Positions 56,270-64,000 of a stretch of DNA of 64,000 nucleotides are shown here, one piece after another. Source of the stretch: Parapristionchus giblindavisi (lineage: Eukaryota > Nematoda > Chromadorea > Rhabditida > Diplogasteridae). The stretch's first letter is position 1. Each line of letters starts with the position of its first letter. The position numbers and the translations under genes are program-made. The notes under the pieces were generated by a model. The model was not told where the DNA came from and did no database searches. It worked only from the letters and a program-made list of their open reading frames with translations. The stretch is taken from assembly GCA_943737045.1 (NCBI GenBank), contig CALSFV010000234.1, positions 310,001-374,000 of the forward strand, written 5' to 3'.

Positions 56270-57961
56270 CTAATATCCGGGAGCGGTTCTGGGCGGTGGG
56301 CAGTGGTCGCAGCCTCCGGGTGCTCCGATCTCTCCGTCTGGTCCGTGGTCTCCGGGTCTGCCGGCTTGTCCGGGTCGTCCGGGCGTTCCGAGGTCTCCCT
56401 GAGGTCCCTGCCCTCCGGGGCGTCCAGCCTGTCCGGGCAGTCCGGATTGTCCGGGTGCTCCGGGAGGTCCCTGAGCTCCGGGTCTGCCGGGCTGTCCATC
56501 GGGGCCGGGAACTTCGCGAGTGGTACCGGGCTGTCCGCGGCTTCCTCGGTTTCCTGGGGCTCCATTGTTTCCGGGGGGTCCGGGAGGTCCACGAGGTCCG
56601 GGTGCAGATCTGAATCCGGGCTGTCCAGGTTGTCCGGAAGATCCGGGCTGTCCGTTGGGTCCTTTGGGTCCAGGCTGTCCGGGTCTGCCGGGAGGTCCGT
56701 CAGGGCAGTCGAAGCAGAAGTCGAGGGGAGGCGCGACGGTGGCTGGTGGTCCGTCGGGTCCATCGCGTCCAGGGAATCCAGGAGCTCCGTCGTTTCCGTC
56801 GAGACCGTCCTGTCCAGGGGCTCCCTAAAGTCCGGCATGGGTTAGTTACGGATGCGGTCGCTTTATGAACATACGGGAGGTCCTTGAGGGGACTGTCCGC
56901 AACCGCAGCATCCTCCCTGTGGAGCAGAGTTGAATGACTCGATTGCGAGAGACTACAATAGATTGATTATGATAGATATTATTATGACCTACTAACCTCC
57001 TCTTGATATTGTTGTACAAAAGGATTTTAAGGCACACTCTGAGCTAATTTGAAACTTTGCCCTCTGGCCATTCTCTCTCGTTTTCTTTTTTTTCTGTGAG
57101 AGAGAAATCTAAAGAGTAAAATTAGCTCGGGGTATGCCTTTAAGAGACCGTTGAGTATTTTGTCCTGTTTTTTTTTCCAATGGTACTAATGCAAATTGGA
57201 AATAGTTCCAGGAAAAAAAAAACTGACCGGGTATCGCTGGTAGCTGCCTGGGTAATATCCCGACTGCCTCTTCTCGCGGTTCACTGCTGAAGGATTCACT
57301 CGGGCGAGGACCTGAATCGTCAAATTATTGAATTTTCTTGGAAATTATTGATCTTTCTTGGAATTTTTAATCTTTGATGTTCTAATTTCCATATGTCCTT
57401 GCGCAACTTCCTACTTGATTCAAGTATTACCGTCAGGTACAAGTATGTCCGTGCTATAATACTCCGGATAGTTTAAAACCACTCGGGGCGCGGCGAAATT
57501 GCCCTGCCTTGAGCTCCAAAAGAATGTTCCAAAGAATGTCTTAAAGGACATTTCAAGTGTCGGCCCATTCAGACATTGATTGCGCTATTCAAGGCGTCTC
57601 TTCATTTGGCACACTATTTCTCTGGCACTACACGAGCTAGAGAGCACTGCGAGCTAGATAGCACTGCGAGCTCAAGAGACTTGGCTTAATGTTAGATTTC
57701 TGGCCCTTTAAGTGCATGCCAACACCCTTGTCCTACCCAGATCTAGCGGTTTTGGCTCTGCCGTTAACTCAGTTACATGGATGCATCTCTTTAATGTGGG
57801 GCTCTACAGGGGTCCTGCGCTCACAATCGAAAGTGTGTGACGATGTGTATATCGGCAAAAACAAGCACTTAGGACAGGAAAGAGAGCGGATGGGAGGGGG
57901 GGGGAAGGTGAAAGTCAGCTCTGGGATTAAGCGAAAGTGGCACTGAATGACCTCCAATTAG

Positions 57962-57992
<31 letters not shown>

Positions 57993-59233
57993 GTGTACGC
58001 GAATGCGCATATGTAATATTAGCTGGATCCTATGTATGGATGGGGGAGTTTGGGCGATTGCGCAGTCGAGGGGAAACGGCACCCTAGCTCTCTAGTAGCT
58101 CACTTTCTCTCATGTTTGTATATGGATATGGCTGGATTGTACATAAGAAGTTCGAGCATATATAGCCTAACGCTCGGTGTTTAATAAGAACGGCCTAACG
58201 CTCGGCGTTTAACAAGAACAGTCTAACTCCCGGTGTTTAATAGGAACGGCCTAACGCTCGGCGTTTACTCGACTTACCAAGATAGGTGGCTATTACAGAG
58301 GAGGAAAGACAAGATGACAGGGGGGGGGGTGGTAATGATTAGGCTGGGACTAGAGATGGGCAAATGGGTTTGGGCTCTACTCTCACTGTCACTCCAACTC
58401 TCCAGAGCACTCAGATCAGGCGGTACACTAGGCAGATAAAATTATAATTATAATTCACCATTACCAAACGTATAATCTTATATAATTTAGCATTTAATGT
58501 GAATGGAAACCTACACCAGCACATCTATCAATATTATTAGTTTAATTGGACTAAAAATGATCATGAAATTATTGTCAATACTGAGTTATTTATATTATAA
58601 AATAGGCGATCATACCTGTGTGCGGGTGACCTCCCTCCAGATGTTGGACGATCGAGACTTGCAGAAATCAACCTAAACATGGACTTATCATTAGGTACTC
58701 TTAGGGTCGCTTAAGTCACTAAGTATCGCTAGGCTAAGTCAGTACCTCCGACTGCATGACGGATTGCATGTGCTGCATGTAGTTGTATAGCATGGGCACG
58801 GAGATGACGCAGACGAGCGTGGCCACCTGTCGAGATACAGTAATCAGACAGTCTGCGCGGGACCCAGTGACAGTTCAAAGTGAAAAAAGCAGCAGAGAAG
58901 CATTCAAGAAAAGACAGACAAAGATCATATTCAATATTATACAAGACAAGGAAGACTTGATCATAGAGTGACTTAACGAGAGAACCTTTGTACTTTAGAT
59001 GCACATAAGAGTTAAAGGAATACCCCATGCTAATTTTACCCTCCGCATTGGCAATACTCTCTCGTAAACAAAGAAAGTGAGAGAGTATTGCCAGAGCGGA
59101 GAGTTTCAAATTAGCTTGGGGCGTGGCTTTAAGGTGAATAAGCAAGACTTACTGTGGATACCGAAACTCCGACGAATGCGAGTCTTCGGAGAGAAGAGGC
59201 TTGAGCCTCGAGCTCTTTTACGTCCTGTGTCAT
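56270..59233 (-). CDS. Nematode cuticle collagen (intact, 311 aa)
   Basis: Secreted structural protein of the cuticle. Six coding exons on the minus strand in transcript order: 59233-59153, 58826-58746, 58672-58616, 57311-57228, 56952-56875, 56824-56270. Each is a multiple of three (27, 27, 19, 28, 26 and 184 codons plus stop). Residues 1-54 form the cuticle-collagen N-terminal domain with a membrane segment ([18 protein letters not shown]), followed by VDFCKSR..IW. A dibasic furin-like site NREKRQ lies at residues 84-89. A first Cys cluster GGCCGCGQ is at about 114-121. Interrupted Gly-X-Y repeats follow, with an inner FCFDC cluster. The C-terminus is [15 protein letters not shown]. Cys clusters and length are normal for the family. 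M1 repeats sit in the first intron (59016-59128) and the fourth (57031-57138). Confidence 0.93.
57031..57138. mobile_element. M1 palindromic TTAA MITE, collagen intron 4
   Basis: TTAA at 57027-57030 and 57139-57142; degenerate centre. Confidence 0.8.
57961..57992 (+). repeat. ATT microsatellite in a collagen intron
   Basis: About ten uninterrupted ATT units. Confidence 0.9.
58165..58268 (+). repeat. 28-bp tandem repeat, about 4 units
   Basis: Unit GCCTAACGCTCGG(T/C)GTTTAATAAGAACG, inside the collagen intron between the 58616 and 57311 exons. Units differ by one to four bases. Confidence 0.8.
59016..59128. mobile_element. M1 palindromic TTAA MITE, first coding intron of the collagen gene
   Basis: Ends AGG(A/C)A(T/C)ACCCC(A/G)(A/T)GCTAATTTTAC / TTCAAATTAGCTTGGGG, with GAGAGAGT arms and TTAA both sides. 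The M1 family is the commonest repeat here. Other clear copies: 1866-1970, 5325-5431, 14427-14520, 22911-23004, 32096-32175, 32178-32288, 45009-45120, 49828-49940, 49945-50048, 52029-52130, 53393-53510. Confidence 0.85.
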
Positions 59234-59494
59234 CTTAAAGCAAGATATGAACTTAAGTTAAGTATGTTAAGTCAAAGTGAGTCACGACTCTAATCGGTAA
59301 ATCAATGGAAAGTAATGGACCTAGACGCTCAAATTTAGTCATGAAATTAGTCAGTAAATTAAAGGTAAGTCATGAGGATAACTCAAAGTAAGTCGCGAAA
59401 TTAGTCAGTAAATTAAAGGTAAGGTACGGCCCTAATCAGCAAGTCACGACCTTAGCTTAGACCTTAGCGAGCTTTGTACTAAGTGCGAGCTCAC

Positions 59495-59560
59495 CTCTGC
59501 AAGGGAAAGCGAATGAGACTGAACGGTGATTCCGGATTCGTCAAGGGCCGCTTATATAGG
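59495..59560 (-). promoter_or_regulatory. Collagen TATA box and non-coding first exon
   Basis: On the minus strand a TATATAAG box lies at 59558-59551 in a GC-rich setting. About 30 bp downstream would begin a short leader exon ending at 59495 (GCAGAG then GTGAGC donor). The next acceptor, TTTAAG, abuts the start ATG at 59233, so a 5'UTR intron of about 260 bp is implied. A CT-rich tract on the transcribed strand (59575-59650) lies just upstream. The transcription start is inferred from TATA spacing. Confidence 0.6.
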
Positions 59561-60851
59561 GGCGGAGGAGGCGGTGCGAGAGGAGGGGGGGAGGAGGAAT
59601 GGCAGAGGGAGAGGGAGAAAGGGAGAGGGAGAAAGGGCGAGGTAGAGGTAGGCATTATGAGAAAGTGATCATATTCCTCTCTAGCCTCGAGACATCATTA
59701 GGCACTACATGAATGCTTATAGAGGTCGATTTGGAGGGAACGCAGTGTGCTATGTCTCATTCTCTTTCGCACAAAAACAGAGACAATGTAGTCATAACAT
59801 TCCGACTTCTTATTGTCTAACGAACTCTAATGACATGCCTCAGGGTTTATTGGAGTTCGTACGGGGCTAATGGAGCTCGCAGGAGCTTAGTGTCGACGGA
59901 GCTCATGGAGCCGCGCTTTCTGGAGCTCTTTATTTGTTAGTGGATGTTGGATTCTTTATCATCATGAAGCTCCGCCGACCACGGACCGTGAACGGATTAA
60001 GGTATCAATCGAATTGTTAGCATTCTATTGTATAAAGCGCCATTTTCTAATGAGTGCTGAGTGAATGCTGCCCGGGATCCTAGAATCGTTATCTGAATTT
60101 ATGATCTTTGCAGCTGGGAGCTTGCGGAGCTCAGTGCTAGGAGCTTGCTAGGTCATTACACTTGATCATTTGCAAACTAAAACAGTCACATTTCGTGCTC
60201 AATCATACGTGAAATATGCGCATTGTGTATGTGCGGCAACTCTATAGCCTACGAGCGCATAACCATGCGTAAAACTGAATAGATACAGTAGTTTGGCAGT
60301 TAGTATGGCCATCTTCGAGAACCATGTTAACCGAAATGGGTGGTATTAAAGTTACCGACATTGGCAATGTGCCTACCGTCTCTTCAAGGAGCAATGATCT
60401 CTCGTTGTGAAAGCATTGCTCCTTGAAAGAAAATGACGAAATAGTATGTGGTTTGAAGAGACTGTTTTGAGAGTTTTGCGAGTTATTTCGTTCTTCAGTA
60501 GCGATAACAACATTTTAATGTTTGCCGAATCGGTGTTCCTCTAATGATAAACACTATTATCTATTATTCCGATCATTCAATTAAATTATTTATCATTTCA
60601 AGCAATAGTATGTGGATAGATGAGGATGGAGCGAAAAACATCATAGGGTGTATTTCACCCATTGTCAATTTCCAACTGATCATTGCTTACTAATAATTGC
60701 TATCGAGTGCATTTGCATTATTTGTAAAAAGTGTAGCGAGTACGAACAAGTTTTTTCTACTTTTCTTTTCATCTCGCTACTTTTGAACAGAACATGAGTT
60801 ATACAAACTCAACTTCATTCATGTCAATACCGCTTAATCCAATCCTGTTAA

Positions 60852-60966
60852 AGGCACACCCCGAGCTCTATAGAAACTCTCCGCTCTGGCCACGCTCTCT
60901 CGTAAACAAAGAAAGCGAGAGAGTATTGCCAGAGCGGACAGTTTCAAATATCCTCGGGGTGTTCCT
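60852..60966. mobile_element. M1 palindromic TTAA MITE, intergenic
   Basis: TTAA at 60848-60851 and 60967-60970. Well-paired arms CTCTCCGCTCTGGCCACGCT / TATTGCCAGAGCGGACAG. Confidence 0.85.
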
Positions 60967-61627
60967 TTAAAAGTCTCATTCTCTCTAATCTGAAACAAAC
61001 ACGTTCAGCCCAGTCTAAAGTGTTCCAAATTCTTTCACGGCTCATGGTATAAACGATACCTAATCAAGGCAATGTTCACAGCCGTTCCTCTCGGTCCTGG
61101 ACCATGTCCCGGTGTCTAAACCCGTTCGTACCCCCGTTCAAATTAGCCACTGTCCTTGGTTCTCAGCTACTGCCTAAGCGTCGGTATGTCAGGCATTTTG
61201 TCCCGCGAGACAAGTGTTCTCATACAAACAACTTGACCTTTACTCGTGGCCTAACTCGAGAGTATCGTTATGTCACAAAAGGTTATGTTTCCGTACCCTC
61301 CTTTCTCTTCTCAGACCTGTTTCCACCCTCCCTAGTTATGATGTATCATAACCATATGCGGTAATGCTAATTAGGGCTTACATGTGACCTTTAACGGGCG
61401 TAATGGCATACGGTAGTCTTCTGCTTGGGACCGATGGCAAAAAGTTTGAACGCCTATTCTGCGTATGCTTAATGCGAGCAGACGGGCAGAAGAATCAAGC
61501 AGTAGGGGTCCAGGAAAAAACGCTTCTTAGAGTGCATTATGATCATGAGGAAAGTCTTTTTTGGCGGGCTCCTGACTCAGACCAACCTTGGAGCGCGCTA
61601 CGAGTAAGTTTGGATCACGTCCCATTA

Positions 61628-61667
61628 TGGAGAGGGAGAGGGAGAGGGAGAGGAAGAGGGAGAGGGA

Positions 61668-61719
<52 letters not shown>

Positions 61720-61720
61720 C
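61628..61720 (+). repeat. GAGAGG/GA-rich simple repeat
   Basis: (GAGAGG)n passing into (GA)n. The open frame across it is low-complexity only. A similar purine tract is at 59575-59650. Confidence 0.9.
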
Positions 61721-63750
61721 AGAATTAGCTTACAAAAGGGGGCTTATCCTATTCAAGAGGTGGCATGGCAAGGTTGAGAGCGGATTAGGATGAACGAAAT
61801 TAAGGAGAGAAAGGAATGTTCGAAGTAACGGAGCAAAGAACAGGGCATGTCATCATTTTGTGTCATACACGGAAGTAATAATTGAATGCGCTATTTGAAA
61901 AAAATTCAACAAAAAATGATGGAAAAGTTCGCTACTCTATGCACTTTTTGAAATCTAATACCATTCCGTTCGTTTCATTTCGGAACGTATAACAGATTAT
62001 CGGAGCAACGAATTTAGTGTCATACACGGAAGTATTAAGAATATTTATCAATCAATATTGATATTATATATTGTTTATTGATTATGCGTCAATCAAATAT
62101 TTATTCTTCCTTGTATGCCACTAAAAGATGTATTGATCAATCAATATTGTTATAGGAACGTAATGTTTACTGAAACCTTTGTCAACGGTCTCTTCAGCAG
62201 TCAACGTTCTCTCGTTGTTAGAGAACAGAGAACTGGTGTGCGCAATGAAGAGACCATTGACAGAGGTCACTCTCCCTTTAATCTTGTATAGATGTCCATC
62301 ATTTTATGGCATACATGGAAGTAGAATGTGTAGTTAATTTTTTTAAAAAAAACAAAGACAGGCATCTACTTTTTAAAAATCTTGCAGAATTCTGTTCATT
62401 TCTACATGGAACATATAGTAGATCAGACTATGATTTATTTGCAATCAATGTGTTCTCACCGCATTCTCAAAGAAATGTTTGCCTAAATAAAGGCTAACTA
62501 TGCAATTGAATATTGATCAATCAATTTTGATATTGAAATTGAGATATTAAAAATTAATTATTACATAATCACATTTTTAAATGTGTTTTCAGTCTTATAA
62601 GTCAGTTAAGGCCAAAGCCATCTGTCTCGTAAACACGTTCAACAATAGTCTGTAGTTGAGACTAATTAACGCTTGTAATTTGAAGGCGATATGACAATAG
62701 AAGATTAGCGATGAAAACACTAAATAATTACAAAACACCCTAATCAGCTGATAAAGTTATTGTAATGTAATGTACTACTCCTTACTTTCTTATTAATTAT
62801 TACTATTTAACTAAGTTTTATCTAATTTGTCGGAATTCGAAATATAAACTGCTGCTCGACTGATTAAGTCTGTATGTTTTCTATTTCTTTGAAAGCCAGA
62901 CAATCAAGAGCCCATTTGTAGTCGAGAGAGTTACCATGTTGTTCTAGCTATCAAAGTCGAGAGAACACAGATCAAAGGCCGTATGAATAGACTTTGACAA
63001 ACGATTTGTCGGCAAAGGTGACGTCACAAGCGTCGGTGGATGATCTACGGCAAACGGCGTCCGCCTACGCTTGTGATGTCCCGTTTGTCGACATACCGTA
63101 TGCTCATGCATACAGCCTCTGCCCGAGTCCATTTTCGCTAGAGGTACATGCATATACACTACAATATCTTCGCTCAACGCTCAAAAATACCTAAAATTCA
63201 CTCCATCGTATTACAAACATAAATATTAAAGTCGCACCCAAAGCTAATTTGACTCTCCGCTCTGGCAACACTCACTCGCAGACAAATAACGTGAAAGAGC
63301 ATAGCTAGAACGATAAAAAAAGGCACATCCCGTTATTCAAGGCGTATGAAGTCCTGCGAGCGGAGATCACTGTTAGGCCGGTGGCATTTCAAGGCAAATT
63401 CATTCCGGAGGCCTAATTTGTTATTCGGTCCTAATTTACGATTGTACTTTACCAGAGAAGAAGTTTCAAATTTACTCAGTGTCTGCCTTTGAAACTTATC
63501 GAAAGACATGATCATTATGTTTTTACCAATTAACTCAAGGTTTACGTTTATGTCTTAGTGTCTAGCCATTCGTCTGCACGATTAATTGGCTAGCGGAGAT
63601 CAATTATTTCAGTGTTTTGGTGCTCGGGGAGTTGGTTGAAGTGATCTCTCTCAATGGTCTCTTCATTGCGTACACTATTTCTCTGTTCTCTAACAACGAT
63701 AGAGCGTAGACCGTTGAAGAGACCGTTGACAAAGTTGTCAGGCCCTTTAA

Positions 63751-63863
63751 AGGCACACCCCAAGCTAATTTTACTCTCCACATTGGCAATACTCTGTCGT
63801 AGACAAAGAAAGCGAGAGAGTGTGGCCCGAGCGGAGAGCTTCAAATTAGCTTGGGGTGTCGCT
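63751..63863. mobile_element. M1 palindromic TTAA MITE near the window end
   Basis: TTAA on both sides. An M2 copy (63645-63748) abuts it directly on the left, sharing the TTAA region. Confidence 0.85.
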
Positions 63864-64000
63864 TTAAGCCGATTTCGTTGGGGGTCATCATCCCGAAGCG
63901 CTTCGAAAAACCCGTTTGACAGTGATCTTTTGGACTTCATAATTGGAAGATGGTGTTCGCCCGCGACCTTCATGCACAGTCTCAAGCACCGTTTCTCCGT

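Larger units (their letters stand above)
59561..64000. other. Gene-poor region upstream of the collagen gene
   Basis: No coding region I can support. It contains M1 copies (60852-60966, 63751-63863), M2 copies (62170-62280, 63645-63748), a palindromic MITE at about 60586-60716 related to the one nested in M1 at 14634-14728, a palindrome at about 62995-63095, and simple repeats. Confidence 0.5.

Noticed and set aside
56146..56838. 230-codon minus-strand Pro/Asp-rich frame
   Set aside because: Frame-shifted reading of the same collagen exon; the GAPGQDG frame is the true one.
56006..56845. Long plus-strand Ser/Gly-rich frame over the collagen exon
   Set aside because: It is the antisense of the Gly-X-Y repeat. 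The minus-strand frame has the collagen domains, correct splice sites and stop.
61403..61777. 124-codon frame with an RGRGRG/RERERE tail
   Set aside because: Half of it is GA-repeat translation, and the first half has no recognisable features.

Overview
The window is eukaryotic and almost certainly nematode. All multi-exon genes have GT..AG introns, some only about 43-50 bp long. One gene has the nematode-specific cuticle-collagen N-terminal domain, and the P450 is of the nematode CYP33-like type. No species can be fixed from sequence alone; the very high intron density would suit a diplogastrid such as Pristionchus, but that is a guess.

Layout. About 0.4-47.3 kb holds a head-to-tail tandem array, all on the + strand, of five copies of one Cys-loop ligand-gated ion channel (LGIC) gene: copy 1 (409-8447, signal exon before the window), copy 2 (14122-20191, intact, 414 aa), copy 3 (22609-27809, in-frame loss of the beta10/pre-M1 and M1 exons), copy 4 (31024-36885, 5' truncated, one lost splice acceptor) and copy 5 (39220-47260, intact). 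The spacers are themselves repeated units carrying remnants of unidentified coding sequence. Downstream lie an intact P450 gene (48601-52423, +, 13 exons, 496 aa) and an intact cuticle collagen gene (59233-56270, -, 6 coding exons, 311 aa) with a TATA box and a 5'UTR intron. From 59.6 kb to the end I see only repeats.

Mobile DNA fills the introns and spacers. There are two very abundant short palindromic TTAA-target families (called M1 and M2 here) and two ~1-1.4 kb TTAA foldback elements. There are also a mariner, a 1.08-kb hAT-like element and a 335-bp hAT-like MITE with 8-bp target duplications, a CACGTTAG-ended family with 4-bp duplications, GC-rich snapback elements, a tRNA-like module, a SINE-like repeat with a (TTTACC)n tail, and pieces of at least three LINE types. 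Because the LGIC copies are near-identical, several insertions can be compared with an empty site inside the same window.

The most unusual features are the following. A 29-bp minisatellite at the end of four LGIC copies is a tandem duplication of the last coding codons plus stop. The LGIC pore has an atypical Ala(-1'), Leu(0'), Met(9') sequence. The array is a mosaic with M2-element-associated deletions. An antisense copy of a P450 exon lies within that gene's own first intron.
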